DNA of 64,000 bases from an uncultured Peptostreptococcaceae bacterium (GCA_947283485.1 CAMYOU010000001.1:123292-187291); one strand, 5' to 3'; numbered from the stretch's first letter, positions 8,586-16,613 are shown. The notes: a model not told the origin generated them from the sequence alone. Program-made: numbers and translations.

Positions 8586-9969
8586 CGTGGAGTTTTTTCG
8601 TTCGCGGAACCGTCCAATCGACGGTCTTGTAGACGACAAAGCCGTAGAGGACGGTGAAGAGATTACTTAGGAGCATGGAGATCCAGATGCCGTTTGCACC
8701 GAGATCGGTGAGATGCTGAAACGCGAAGATCATGGGAAGTCTGATGACCCAGAGTCTGCCGACGGTCATGCGCATCGAATAGTCCGTGCGTCCCGAGCCG
8801 TTGAAGACGCCCATGAGTGCGTTGAACGCGGACATGAGGGGCAGGATCGCGACGGAGTAGCCGATGTAGACAAAGGCGTCCGAGACCATCGAGCCGGACG
8901 GTTTTTTGATGAAGAAGTGGAGAATCGCCACGCGATCGAGATAGAGATAGATGCCGCCCACGACGCCGAGCGCGACGGAGAGCATGAGCGCACGACGAAA
9001 GGCGGCTCGCGCGCGTTCTTTTTGTCCCGCGCCGAGATTCTGCCCGACGATGCTCGTAAGCCCGCCGCCAAAACCCATCGACGGCATCATGATGAGCCCC
9101 GTGATGCGGTTGACCATCGCGTACGCCGCGAGCGTATCCGTGCCGTAGCGTGCGATAAAGGCGTTGAGCACGAGAAAACCGAGTGCGCTCCCGCTATTGC
9201 CGACTGCGGCGGGAAGACCGACGTGGAAGATTTTGCGAAACATGGAGCCCTTGGGACGAAATGCGCGAAAATCGAAGAAGATCTCTTTCGCCGTCACGCG
9301 TAGGAGGAAGAAACCGCCCACCATCATGAGTCCTTGCGAGAGGATCGTCGCATACGCCGCACCCGCGACGCCGAGACCGAGACCTTTGATGCCGAATTTC
9401 GGCACGACATCGAAGATGAAGATCGGATCGAGGACGATGTTTACGATCATCGAGATGCCGCTGACGAGCGTGATGCTCTTCGTCGACCCCTCGGCGTTCA
9501 TCATCGACTGAAAGACAAAATAGATGACGACGAAAGGATAGCCGAGAAAGAGAATCCGCATATACGTGACGGAATGGTGATAGAGATCGTCCGCACCGCC
9601 CATAAGACCCACGAGCGTCGGCGTGAGAAGATACCCGAGCGCGGCAAAGAAGAACCCGACCGCCGCTCCGACGAGAAGCAGGTGATTGGCGTATTCTTTC
9701 GCCTCTTCGGGTTTCCCCGCGCCGATGAGTCGCGAGAGAATCGAGACGCCCGCAATCGACAGACCGAAGCCGAGCGATGTGAAGAGAAACGTGATCGGGA
9801 AGACGAATGCCGTCGCCGCGAACTCCGTCGTACCGAGCTGACCGAGCCACACGCCATCCGCGACGTTGTAGAGTTGTTGGATGAGATTGTTGATGATAAG
9901 CGGCACACTCACCGTGAAGATCGCGCGGTAGAGCGAACCCGAGAGAATGAGTGTTCTATTTTTTTCCAT
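8575..9969 (-). CDS. MATE family multidrug/metabolite efflux protein
   Basis: 464 residues with twelve predicted membrane segments in two MatE halves; exports cationic drugs or metabolites with Na+ or H+. Conserved features are the N-terminal SVPLIINNLIQQLYNVADG helix, GVSILSRLIGAG in the first half and GGGLTSIVGQNLGAG in the second. ATG 9969 (MEKNRTLILSGSL) is the likely start, with GAGG 5-6 bases upstream; the frame is open to 10038 without support. Substrate not predictable. A second MATE gene of a different subgroup lies at 56597. Confidence 0.9.
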   Translation of the reverse strand: MEKNRTLILSGSLYRAIFTVSVPLIINNLIQQLYNVADGVWLGQLGTTEFAATAFVFPITFLFTSLGFGLSIAGVSILSRLIGAGKPEEAKEYANHLLLVGAAVGFFFAALGYLLTPTLVGLMGGADDLYHHSVTYMRILFLGYPFVVIYFVFQSMMNAEGSTKSITLVSGISMIVNIVLDPIFIFDVVPKFGIKGLGLGVAGAAYATILSQGLMMVGGFFLLRVTAKEIFFDFRAFRPKGSMFRKIFHVGLPAAVGNSGSALGFLVLNAFIARYGTDTLAAYAMVNRITGLIMMPSMGFGGGLTSIVGQNLGAGQKERARAAFRRALMLSVALGVVGGIYLYLDRVAILHFFIKKPSGSMVSDAFVYIGYSVAILPLMSAFNALMGVFNGSGRTDYSMRMTVGRLWVIRLPMIFAFQHLTDLGANGIWISMLLSNLFTVLYGFVVYKTVDWTVPRTKKLHAPS

Positions 9970-10121
9970 AAAGCCTCGTTTCTGATGCGGAAGAAAATGC
10001 AAAAAAAACCTTCGATAAGCTGCGAACAAGTATAGCATAAGGCGATCAAACTTTCAAAAATGCACAAAAAGCGATGAAAAAAGAATTATGAAAAATAATT
10101 CATACTTTTTTCGAAAACCTC

Positions 10122-10150
10122 TTGCAAAAGGGCACGAAAGCATCTATACT
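10122..10150 (+). promoter_or_regulatory. Promoter of the dnaJ-like/clpB operon
   Basis: TTGCAA (10122-10127), 17-base spacer, TATACT (10145-10150). No CIRCE inverted repeat or CtsR heptad tandem was recognised around it, so heat-shock control is not evident from sequence. Confidence 0.7.
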
Positions 10151-10187
10151 ATACATAGGTCAAAGAAAGTCAAAGGAGGAAAAGGCC

Positions 10188-11060
10188 ATGGAATATAAAG
10201 ATTACTATAAGATCCTGGGCGTCGAGAAGACGGCTAGCGCCGACGAGATCAAGAAGGCCTTTCGAAAACTTGCGAAAGAAAATCACCCCGATCTGGTGGG
10301 CGGAGATAAAAAGAAAGAAGAACGATTCAAGGAGATCAACGAAGCCTATGAAGTCTTGGGCGACGAAGCGAAGAGAAAAGAATACGACGCGATCGGTGCG
10401 GGCGGATTCCGTCAAGGGATGCACTTCGATCCGCGCGACTTCGGATTCGATTCGTACGAGACGACGAACGCCGGCGGTTTCTCGGATTTTTTCAATCTCT
10501 TTTTCGGCGGCGCGAGAAGAGGCGGGGGAAGCGGCGGCTTTTCCTACGGCTCGGCGAAAGCACCCCGTGCGCGCTATGAAGCCGAAGTGACGATCACGAT
10601 CGAGGAGGGCTATCGCGGCACGACGAGAACGCTCGCCCTTGGCGGCGGCACGAACCCCAAGACCATTGAGGTAAAGATCCCGAAGGGCATCACGCCCGGC
10701 AAAAAAATCCGCGTGCGCGGAGAAAAATTCGGCATTGCGGGCGACATCTACGTCGCGATTCGTTTTGCCGACGGGGCGAAACTCGAGGGACTTGATCTCG
10801 TGCGCACCCTCACCCTCGCACCGTGGGAGGCGTATTTCGGCACCAAACGCACGGTCGAGACGATGGACGGGAAGATTCGTGTGACGATTCCCGCACGCGT
10901 TCACACCGGAAGTCGCATCCGCGTCGCGAAGAAAGGCTATCGCGATATGAAAGGGAAGACCGGCGATCTCTATTTGGAAGTCGCCATCGACAATCCCACT
11001 TTGAACGAAAAACAAGAAAAACTCATGCAAGAACTCATGGATCTTCATGAAGGGAGGTAA
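10188..11060 (+). CDS. DnaJ-like co-chaperone (CbpA type, no zinc finger)
   Basis: Class B J-domain protein of 290 residues. J domain at residues ~3-68 with HPD at 33-35, which stimulates DnaK ATPase. A Gly/Phe-rich stretch follows (about residues 70-125), then the beta-sandwich C-terminal substrate-binding domains (about 125-285). The four CxxCxGxG zinc repeats of true DnaJ are absent. ATG 10188 is preceded by GGAGGA. It lies 3 bases before clpB, sharing the promoter at 10122; a J protein supplying DnaK clients to ClpB disaggregase is a sensible pairing. dnaK and grpE are not in the window. Confidence 0.93.
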   Translation: MEYKDYYKILGVEKTASADEIKKAFRKLAKENHPDLVGGDKKKEERFKEINEAYEVLGDEAKRKEYDAIGAGGFRQGMHFDPRDFGFDSYETTNAGGFSDFFNLFFGGARRGGGSGGFSYGSAKAPRARYEAEVTITIEEGYRGTTRTLALGGGTNPKTIEVKIPKGITPGKKIRVRGEKFGIAGDIYVAIRFADGAKLEGLDLVRTLTLAPWEAYFGTKRTVETMDGKIRVTIPARVHTGSRIRVAKKGYRDMKGKTGDLYLEVAIDNPTLNEKQEKLMQELMDLHEGR

Positions 11061-11063
11061 ACC

Positions 11064-13628
11064 ATGAACGAAAAAAATTATAGTCAAAGAATGCGCGAAG
11101 TGCTCGAAGCGGCACAGATTCGCGCGATTAAAAATATGCAACAGACGATCGAGGACATCCACCTCTTGGCAGGGGCGATGGAAAAAGCCCCCGAAGTCGT
11201 GCGCGCATGTGCGTCCGCGGGAGCCGATGTCGATGCGCTCATGAAAGAAGTCTTCCGTGCGGCGGACGATCTTCCGCGCGTCGAAGGCTCGGAGAGTCTC
11301 TATCCGTCGACGAGCTACACGCGTTCGATTTTGCTCGCCGAAGACGAGGCGAAAGGCGGCGAAGTCGGCGTTCACGCGCTCATGCTCGGTATCCTCGGAG
11401 CGAAAGGAAAAGCCTCTGAACTCCTTAAGAGATTCGGCGTCAACGAAGCGAACTATCGACGCGGCATGGAAACCATGACGCCCGAAGAACGAGCCGAAGC
11501 CGAAGAGAAGAGTGCGCTCGAGAAATACGGCCGCGACATCACCAAAGAAGCGCGCGCCGGCAAGATGGATCCCATCATCGGACGCGACGAAGAGATTCGC
11601 CACGCGATCCGGATTCTTTCGCGCCGCTCGAAGAACAATCCCGTCCTCATCGGTGACCCCGGCGTCGGCAAGACCGCCATCGTCGAGGGACTCGCACAGC
11701 GCATCGTGGCAGGCGACGTCCCCGAGGGACTCAAGGGCAAGACCATCTGGGAACTCGATATGGGCGCACTCATCGCCGGAGCGAAATACCGCGGGGAATT
11801 TGAGGAAAGGCTCAAAGAAGTCTTAAAGATCCTCGAAAAGAGCGACGGAGAGATCCTCCTCTTCATCGACGAAATCCACACCATCGTCGGCGCAGGCAAG
11901 ACCGACGGCGCCCTCGATGCATCGAATATGTTAAAACCCATGCTCGCGCGCGGTGAAATCCACACCATCGGCGCGACCACGCTCGACGAATACCGCGAAT
12001 ACATCGAGAAAGACCCCGCCCTCGAACGTCGATTCCAGAAAATTCTCGTCGACGAACCGAGCGTCGAGGACACCATCTCGATCCTACGCGGCATCAAGGA
12101 AAAATATGAGATTCACCACGGCATCCGAATTACCGACGAAGCCGTCATCCAAGCCGCCGTGATGAGCAGTCGCTATATCACCGACCGATTCCTGCCGGAC
12201 AAGGCGATCGACCTCATCGACGAAGCGAGTGCCATGGTTAGAACCGAGATTGACTCCATGCCCGAGGCACTCGACGAGATGAAGAGAAAGATTCTGCAAC
12301 TCGAGATCGAACGCGCCACCCTCGGACGTGAGGACGATCCGCGCTCGCTCGAACGGAAGAAAATCTTAGAGGAAGACCTCGCCCGCGAGAAGACCCGTTT
12401 TGACGAAGAACTCTCCCTCTGGGGAGAAGAAAAACGCGACGTCGAGAGACTCAAAGAAGTGAAGGCAAAGATCGACGAGACCAAGCACGAGATGGAAGAA
12501 GCCGAACGCGCCTACGATTTTGAAACCCTCTCGAAACTTCAATACGGCACGATGAAAGCCCTCGAGGCGGAACTCGCGGAAATCACGGAAAAACTCGAGC
12601 ACAAGGACGCCAAATACGTCAAACTCGAAGTCACCGAGAACGAAATCGCCGACGTCGTCTCCAAGTGGACAGGCATCCCCGTCTCCAAACTCGCCGAAAC
12701 CGAACGGGCAAAACTCCTTCACTTAGACGACGAAATCCACAAACGCGTCATCGGACAGGACGCAGCCGTCGAAGCCGTCGTCCATGCGATTTTGCGCGCA
12801 CGCGCCGGACTCTCGGACGCCAATCGCCCCATCGGTTCCTTCATCTTTATGGGACCCACCGGCGTCGGCAAGACCGAACTGGCGAAGACCTTGACCGAAG
12901 CCATGTTCGATGACGAGAAGAATCTCATCCGCATCGACATGTCCGAATATATGGAGAAACACAGTGTCTCGAGACTCGTCGGTTCGCCCCCGGGATACAT
13001 CGGCTACGAGGAAGGCGGACAACTCACCGAAGCCGTCCGTCGCCATCCGTACAGCGTCATCCTCTTTGACGAAATCGAGAAAGCGCACCCCGATGTCTTC
13101 AACATCCTCCTGCAACTCTTAGACGACGGAAGACTCACCGACAACAAGGGACGCGTCGTTGACTTTAAGAACACCGTCGTCATCATGACCTCCAATCTCG
13201 GAAGCGAAATGATCCTACGCGGGATCGAAACCGACGGCAAAATCACCGAAGAGACCCGCACCATGGTCGACGATCTCATGAAACGCTCGTTCAGGCCCGA
13301 ATTTCTCAACAGAATCGACGAAATCGTCCTCTTTACGCCGCTTGGAAAAGACGAAGTGAAGAAGATCTTAGAGATGCAAATGCACGCAATCGAGAAACGA
13401 CTCGAAGATCGACGCATCACGATTGAGATGACCGACGCCGCAGAGGACTTGATCCTCGCCCGCGCATACACCGCGCAATACGGCGCACGCCCCATCGCAC
13501 GATTCTTAAAACGTGAAGTCGAGACCACCCTCGCCGAGAAACTCCTCGCGGAGGAAATCACCGAAGACATGCACGTCACGATCGACGCAGAAAAGGATCG
13601 CCTCGTCTTCCGCTATGAACAAGCATAA
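11064..13628 (+). CDS. clpB: ATP-dependent disaggregase ClpB
   Basis: 854-residue Hsp100 that threads aggregated proteins through a hexameric pore together with DnaK/DnaJ. Clp N domain at residues 1-145; AAA1 with Walker A GDPGVGKT near residue 197 and Walker B LLFIDEIH; pore loop GAKYRGEFE; the coiled-coil middle domain (about 400-525) that distinguishes ClpB from ClpA/ClpC adaptor-protease types; AAA2 with Walker A GPTGVGKT near 597, pore motif GYIGYEEGG and [14 protein letters not shown]. No ClpP-binding loop is seen, consistent with a protease-independent disaggregase. Confidence 0.97.
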   Translation: MNEKNYSQRMREVLEAAQIRAIKNMQQTIEDIHLLAGAMEKAPEVVRACASAGADVDALMKEVFRAADDLPRVEGSESLYPSTSYTRSILLAEDEAKGGEVGVHALMLGILGAKGKASELLKRFGVNEANYRRGMETMTPEERAEAEEKSALEKYGRDITKEARAGKMDPIIGRDEEIRHAIRILSRRSKNNPVLIGDPGVGKTAIVEGLAQRIVAGDVPEGLKGKTIWELDMGALIAGAKYRGEFEERLKEVLKILEKSDGEILLFIDEIHTIVGAGKTDGALDASNMLKPMLARGEIHTIGATTLDEYREYIEKDPALERRFQKILVDEPSVEDTISILRGIKEKYEIHHGIRITDEAVIQAAVMSSRYITDRFLPDKAIDLIDEASAMVRTEIDSMPEALDEMKRKILQLEIERATLGREDDPRSLERKKILEEDLAREKTRFDEELSLWGEEKRDVERLKEVKAKIDETKHEMEEAERAYDFETLSKLQYGTMKALEAELAEITEKLEHKDAKYVKLEVTENEIADVVSKWTGIPVSKLAETERAKLLHLDDEIHKRVIGQDAAVEAVVHAILRARAGLSDANRPIGSFIFMGPTGVGKTELAKTLTEAMFDDEKNLIRIDMSEYMEKHSVSRLVGSPPGYIGYEEGGQLTEAVRRHPYSVILFDEIEKAHPDVFNILLQLLDDGRLTDNKGRVVDFKNTVVIMTSNLGSEMILRGIETDGKITEETRTMVDDLMKRSFRPEFLNRIDEIVLFTPLGKDEVKKILEMQMHAIEKRLEDRRITIEMTDAAEDLILARAYTAQYGARPIARFLKREVETTLAEKLLAEEITEDMHVTIDAEKDRLVFRYEQA

Positions 13629-13655
13629 ACACGCACAAAGCGAAAGCAAAGAAAA

Positions 13656-13685
13656 AGCATCTTCTCAATGAGAGGATGCTTTTTT
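13656..13685 (+). terminator. Terminator of the dnaJ-like/clpB operon
   Basis: Eleven-base stem AGCATCTTCTC / GAGAGGATGCT with a 3-base loop and T run. Confidence 0.88.
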
Positions 13686-13756
13686 GTCGGGGAAAGCTTA
13701 TGTATAGACATCGTATGGAGAGGTTCAAGCCACGGGCAAAGAAAGAATGAGGCGAT

Positions 13757-14074
13757 TTATTTTAGAAGCGCGTTCATATCCCGCTTGGAATAGAGAAGTC
13801 TGCGCACCTCCATCGTATCATCGATCACGACATAAAAAACGGAAAAATTCCGCACATCAATCCGATAATACGGATGCATTCTCTCCTTACTCGATGGATA
13901 AGGAGCAAAAGCGAGCGGCGTTTCAAGCCGTTTTTTGATGGCAAGCTCGACATCGTTGACAAGCCTGTAAGCTGCACGCGGATTTTTGAGAACCCTCATG
14001 ATGTAATCGGTCACTTCAAGCAAATCCTCTCGGAAGAGCGGAAGATACGTGAGCTTATAAGGCTGATTGTTCAT
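13757..14074 (-). CDS. RelE/ParE family toxin
   Basis: 105-residue toxin of the RelE/ParE fold. Family hallmarks are the N-terminal helix YLPLFREDLLEVTDYIMRVLKN, an ERMHPYYRIDVRNFSVFYVV core strand pair and a C-terminal VRRLLYSKRD strand. The start overlaps the antitoxin end by 20 bases, with GAGGGA upstream, typical of coupled toxin synthesis. Whether it is an mRNase (RelE-like) or gyrase poison (ParE-like) cannot be decided. Second of two toxin-antitoxin pairs within 3 kb; both are leftward and flank the LexA-box locus. Confidence 0.85.
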   Translation of the reverse strand: MNNQPYKLTYLPLFREDLLEVTDYIMRVLKNPRAAYRLVNDVELAIKKRLETPLAFAPYPSSKERMHPYYRIDVRNFSVFYVVIDDTMEVRRLLYSKRDMNALLK

Positions 14075-14327
14075 CCAATTTCCCTCTCACGCTGTCAAAC
14101 ACATCTGCATGCGAAAGTCTCAAGGGAGAAGCCTTCGCATATCGATCCGCCTCGTCGAGTTTTTGCTCGATGTTCTCCGTGAGTGCCGAATAATTTTCAA
14201 GGCTCATAATCACCATCGTACCGTACCCGTTCTTGGTAAGAAAAACCGGCTCGTTGGACTTCGTGACCGTCTCCTCAATCTCGCGAAATTTGTTTCTCAG
14301 GTCGCTGACCGGACGAATTTCAATCAT
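14055..14327 (-). CDS. Phd/YefM family antitoxin
   Basis: 90-residue antitoxin. The N-terminal Phd/YefM DNA-binding domain is clear (IRPVSDLRNKFREIEE, VFLTKNGYGTMVIMSLENY), followed by a charged flexible tail that would wrap the toxin. AGGAGG lies 8 bases before the ATG. Members of this family repress their own operon; three copies of the palindrome ATCATGAT around the start and promoter are the probable operator. Confidence 0.9.
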   Translation of the reverse strand: MIEIRPVSDLRNKFREIEETVTKSNEPVFLTKNGYGTMVIMSLENYSALTENIEQKLDEADRYAKASPLRLSHADVFDSVRGKLDEQSAL

Positions 14328-14372
14328 GATTACACCTCCTATATCACAATGTTATCATGATTTTATCATGAT
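14323..14372 (-). promoter_or_regulatory. Candidate operator of the Phd/RelE module: three ATCATGAT palindromes
   Basis: The self-complementary octamer ATCATGAT occurs at 14323-14330 (overlapping the antitoxin start codon), 14354-14361 and 14365-14372. The last two are 11 bases apart, one helical turn, as expected for cooperative binding of Phd-type dimers. Confidence 0.6.
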
Positions 14373-14409
14373 ATGGACAAAGCGACAATATTTCAACCCA
14401 TTTCCCCAC

Positions 14410-14430
14410 AAAAAAAGCCGGCGCACGCCG
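14410..14430 (-). terminator. Terminator for leftward transcripts from the ComK-like gene
   Basis: Minus strand: CGGCG-TG-CGCCG stem, then GC and a run of seven T. Confidence 0.6.
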
Positions 14431-14431
14431 A

Positions 14432-14663
14432 CGACCGTTTCACACGCATTTGGAATCACACAAACCGGAATCACAAACCGGAACCACAAAAACCACACCC
14501 CATATCTAAAAACCGCACACCTATATTGCACACCTATATTATAGAAGAAAAATCACGGAGAAGACCTTTGGCGAAGGCGAGCGAACTCCGTTTTGTGAAC
14601 GTTTCAGAGGATCAGGGACACACCGAAGAAGGGCAAAGGATCACGGGACATCACATTGACCGC
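14432..14663. other. Non-coding stretch with a 13-bp direct duplication
   Basis: No convincing gene. GCACACCTATATT is present twice in tandem at 14515-14527 and 14528-14540, and a looser GGAATCACA/CCGGAACCACA repetition lies just before it (about 14452-14490). The rightward open frame crossing this region and the ComK-like gene is an antisense shadow. Confidence 0.5.
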
Positions 14664-15101
14664 CTACGCTTCCTCCCGTCCGCGCACGACCGACACCCGA
14701 TGTCCGCGCAGAAGCACTTTCTCGAGCATCGGGCGGGAATGGAGCGTCTCGATCACGCGCCCGTCCACGAGGAGAATCTTGGATTCCTCCTGCCCCGCGA
14801 TCGCCTGATGGAGGACATAGCCGTACGCACCGTCATCCCGCACGCGGGGCTTACGCACTTTCACCGGCACATACACGAGATCCCGCGCGATGACCGCTGG
14901 GACATTCCGCCTGATCCCGAGAAAACCGCCATAATACTCCTCCACCGCGCGACGACTGAGAAGATGCGCATAGAAGAGCCGATCCAAGATCCGCGACACA
15001 CGCACGGGCACGATCTCCTCCGACCCGTCCTCGTAGAGCACGCGCGACACATTCCCGACCCCGTCCGCATACACCGGCAGGATCGCAACCATTGTTTTCA
15101 T
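14664..15101 (-). CDS. ComK-like competence transcription factor family protein
   Basis: 145 residues. The pattern resembles the ComK family (PF06338): an N-terminal VAILPVYADG strand and SRVLYEDG turn; a central PAVIARDLVYVPVKVRKPR block equivalent to the ComK 'hydrophobic-P-T-x-S' strand; AYGYVLHQAI in the position of CxWISxxHI; then ILLVDGRVIET and HSRPMLEKVLLRG, equivalent to the 'FxNGxxLxLxxSxxxxxxQxxR' end. It is shorter than B. subtilis ComK (192 residues) and lacks its C-terminal tail. ATG 15101 follows AAAGGAG at 7 bases. Its promoter carries a perfect LexA-type box. By family knowledge it may bind AT-rich minor groove boxes to activate DNA uptake or other genes; this is inference from weak similarity. 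Confidence 0.6.
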   Translation of the reverse strand: MKTMVAILPVYADGVGNVSRVLYEDGSEEIVPVRVSRILDRLFYAHLLSRRAVEEYYGGFLGIRRNVPAVIARDLVYVPVKVRKPRVRDDGAYGYVLHQAIAGQEESKILLVDGRVIETLHSRPMLEKVLLRGHRVSVVRGREEA

Positions 15102-15130
15102 TTCATCACTCCTTTCGATTGCTTGGCTCA

Positions 15131-15160
15131 AGCATAACAGAACATATGTTCTCAAGTCAA
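15131..15160 (-). promoter_or_regulatory. Promoter of the ComK-like gene with embedded LexA (SOS) box
   Basis: Minus strand: TTGACT (complement of 15155-15160) and TATGCT (complement of 15131-15136), 18-base spacer. Between them, at 15140-15151, lies GAACATATGTTC, a perfect GAAC-N4-GTTC palindrome of the Gram-positive DinR/LexA type. A repressor bound there would block RNA polymerase directly. Confidence 0.75.
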
Positions 15161-15224
15161 GAAAAAAAGAAAATTTTATTGCTTATAGAGTGGCAACCGC
15201 CCCGTACACGGGAAAGAACGATCA

Positions 15225-15236
15225 GAACAAACGTTC
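15225..15236. promoter_or_regulatory. Second LexA-type box
   Basis: GAACAAACGTTC, also a perfect GAAC-N4-GTTC match, 128 bases before the DUF1659 start and 124 bases from the ComK-like start. A matching -35/-10 pair for the rightward genes was not clearly seen; the best candidate is TTCTAT-N17-TACACT ending about 15317. Confidence 0.6.
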
Positions 15237-15363
15237 GTACACGAGCGAATAGACACCGTACCCGCACGAGAAACGCCGAGATCGCAACTTCTATCCGCCC
15301 TCGATTCGTCGTACACTGTCCTTGCATGAGGGACCCATGACAACGAAAGAAAGGAGAAACGAC

Positions 15364-15576
15364 ATGAAAGAGAAGAAGTCGACCCAAGCGGCCCTTGTCC
15401 TCGCCAAGACCGGCGCGGACGGCAAGGAACACCGCTCCATGAAGACCCTAAGCCGAGTAAGTAACGCCGTCGAGAACCAAACCCTCTACGACACCATGAA
15501 AAAATTCGGCGCACTTCAGACCCACCCCGTGAAAGCCATCCGCAGGATGACCACCACCGAGATGACCGAAGCCTAG
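15364..15576 (+). CDS. DUF1659 family small protein
   Basis: 70-residue basic protein with the DUF1659 pattern: a hydrophobic N-terminal strand (TQAALVLAKTGADGKEHRS), then KTLSRVSNAVENQTLYDTMKKFGALQTHPVKAIRR. ATG 15364 has AAAGGAG 9 bases upstream; frames extending to 15322 are not supported. First gene of a DUF1659-DUF2922-YvrJ trio widely conserved in Bacillota; no biochemical role is established for it. Here the trio lies divergently from a LexA-controlled ComK-like gene and beside a second LexA-type box. Confidence 0.85.
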   Translation: MKEKKSTQAALVLAKTGADGKEHRSMKTLSRVSNAVENQTLYDTMKKFGALQTHPVKAIRRMTTTEMTEA

Positions 15577-15620
15577 ACCTGGAATCAATCCGGAAAAGAC
15601 CATAAGAAAGGAGGGAAAAC

Positions 15621-15821
15621 ATGAAAAAACTCGTCATGCGATTCGAAGAAGAGAGCGGCAAGAGTTTCAAACTCGAATTACCCGATGCCAAAGACGGACT
15701 CACCGCGACCGAAGTGAATGTCTTTACCCAAGACATCTTGGAGAAAGAAATCCTCGACCGCAAAGTGCAAGGTCTTGCCGAAGCGTATCTCATGAAGATC
15801 GAACGCGAAGAACTGAAGTAA
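15621..15821 (+). CDS. DUF2922 family small protein
   Basis: 66 residues. Typical DUF2922 layout: KKLVMRFEEESGKSFKLELP, then DAKDGLTATEVNVFTQDILEKEI, and an AEAYLMKIEREEL end. AGGAGGG precedes the ATG. Lies 44 bases after the DUF1659 gene in the same operon. A hairpin with a short T run follows before YvrJ and may reduce expression of the third gene. Function unknown. Confidence 0.85.
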   Translation: MKKLVMRFEEESGKSFKLELPDAKDGLTATEVNVFTQDILEKEILDRKVQGLAEAYLMKIEREELK

Positions 15822-15859
15822 CCGCGCACGGAGGTGCATGGTATTCATCACATAGAAAA

Positions 15860-15884
15860 GGCGCGTAGGAGTACGCGCCCTTTT
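15860..15884 (+). terminator. Intra-operon hairpin (attenuator) between DUF2922 and YvrJ genes
   Basis: Stem GGCGCGTA / TACGCGCC, 4-base loop, followed by TTTT. The short U tract suggests partial termination. Confidence 0.6.
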
Positions 15885-15906
15885 CGTACCACGGAAAGGA
15901 GACATC

Positions 15907-16065
15907 ATGGAAAACATCGCAAACATCATCGCGAACTTCGGCTTTCCCATCGCCCTCTCGTGCTATCTCTTGATCAGACTTGAGACGAAACTCGAACGCC
16001 TCACCGAGAGCATCAACACCCTCGCCGTGAGCATCGCCCGAGAGAAGAATGAAACCGAACACTAA
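15907..16065 (+). CDS. YvrJ family small membrane protein (holin-like)
   Basis: 52 residues, too short for standard ORF cut-offs. One hydrophobic N-terminal segment (IANFGFPIALSCYLLIRLE) followed by a short amphipathic, charged helix (TKLERLTESINTL). This is the YvrJ pattern, similar in layout to BhlA/UviB holin-like peptides. ATG 15907 has AAAGGAG 7 bases upstream. Third member of the DUF1659-DUF2922-YvrJ trio. A membrane role is expected; holin activity is inference from layout only. Confidence 0.8.
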   Translation: MENIANIIANFGFPIALSCYLLIRLETKLERLTESINTLAVSIAREKNETEH

Positions 16066-16091
16066 AAAACGGGGTTACAACCCCGTTTTAC
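16064..16091. terminator. Bidirectional terminator between YvrJ and the convergent toxin gene
   Basis: Stem AAAACGGGG / CCCCGTTTT (16066-16074, 16081-16089). T4 follows on the plus strand and T6 on the minus strand. Confidence 0.8.
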
Positions 16092-16357
16092 TATGCCTCA
16101 TAGATCTCTTTGTGATGACCCACCGCGACTACGAGAATCAGTAAACACTCATCTACGATCGAACAGAGGATTCGATAATCACCCACGCGATAACGCCAAA
16201 AACCGCTATCATTTGTCGTCAAAGATTTCCCTTTAGCTCTCGGATCTTCGCAATCTAGCAGGTTTTTGTCAATCCAAGATAATAGGAATCCCTGCACACC
16301 GCGATCCAACTTCGACAACTGCTTCAGAGCCTTCTTACTATATTTCAAAGTATACAT
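16091..16357 (-). CDS. RelE family toxin (mRNA interferase-like)
   Basis: 88 residues. RelE/StbE pattern: YTLKYSKKALKQLSKLD at the start, NDSGFWRYRVGDYRILC core and a C-terminal ILVVAVGHHKEIYE strand. The conserved Arg/Tyr residues in YRVGDYRILC and the terminal HHKEIY are those expected of ribosome-dependent RelE endonucleases. ATG 16357 overlaps the antitoxin stop (TGATG); a TTG one codon earlier is less likely. It faces the YvrJ gene across a shared terminator. Confidence 0.88.
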   Translation of the reverse strand: MYTLKYSKKALKQLSKLDRGVQGFLLSWIDKNLLDCEDPRAKGKSLTTNDSGFWRYRVGDYRILCSIVDECLLILVVAVGHHKEIYEA

Positions 16358-16578
16358 CAATCAAAACCGAGCATTTTACGAACTTCTTCGTGCGAATAGG
16401 TGACCGGATCTTTCTCGTGCTCTTCCAGAGCCTTGCGTAGGATCTTGAGATCATACTCCTCCTCAATCTGTTCCATCACCGACTTACGGATCAGCTCCGA
16501 AATCGAGATTCCGTGCATCTTTGCAAAACTACGGATCAGTGCTTCTTCCTCGGCTTTGAGTCTTACGGAAATGACCAT
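16357..16578 (-). CDS. Ribbon-helix-helix (RelB/DUF6290-like) antitoxin
   Basis: 73 residues. N-terminal MVISVRLKAEEEALIRSFAK followed by GISISELIRKSV is a ribbon-helix-helix DNA-binding domain; the tail (LKILRKALEEHEKDP, SHEEVRKMLGFD) is the toxin-wrapping part. AAAGGGG precedes the ATG. The frame is open to 16728, but upstream residues are unrelated. It probably represses its own promoter: TGTAT-N9-ATACA at 16595-16613 overlaps a TACAAT -10 on the minus strand. Confidence 0.88.
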   Translation of the reverse strand: MVISVRLKAEEEALIRSFAKMHGISISELIRKSVMEQIEEEYDLKILRKALEEHEKDPVTYSHEEVRKMLGFD

Positions 16579-16594
16579 ATCAACACCCCTTTCT

Positions 16595-16613
16595 TGTATG
16601 ATATTGTAATACA
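16595..16613 (-). promoter_or_regulatory. Candidate operator of the RelB/RelE-like module
   Basis: Inverted repeat TGTAT (16595-16599) and ATACA (16609-16613), overlapping a minus-strand -10 (TACAAT) with TTGCGA about 18 bases further upstream. Confidence 0.45.

Noticed and set aside
10170..11603. A 477-codon leftward open frame
   Set aside because: Antisense to the J-protein and ClpB N-terminus; Phe/Arg-rich composition without domain motifs or a ribosome site.
14373..15137. A 254-codon rightward frame over the ComK-like gene
   Set aside because: Rich in His/Arg/Pro with no start site; the leftward frame has a ribosome site, a promoter and a family-like pattern.
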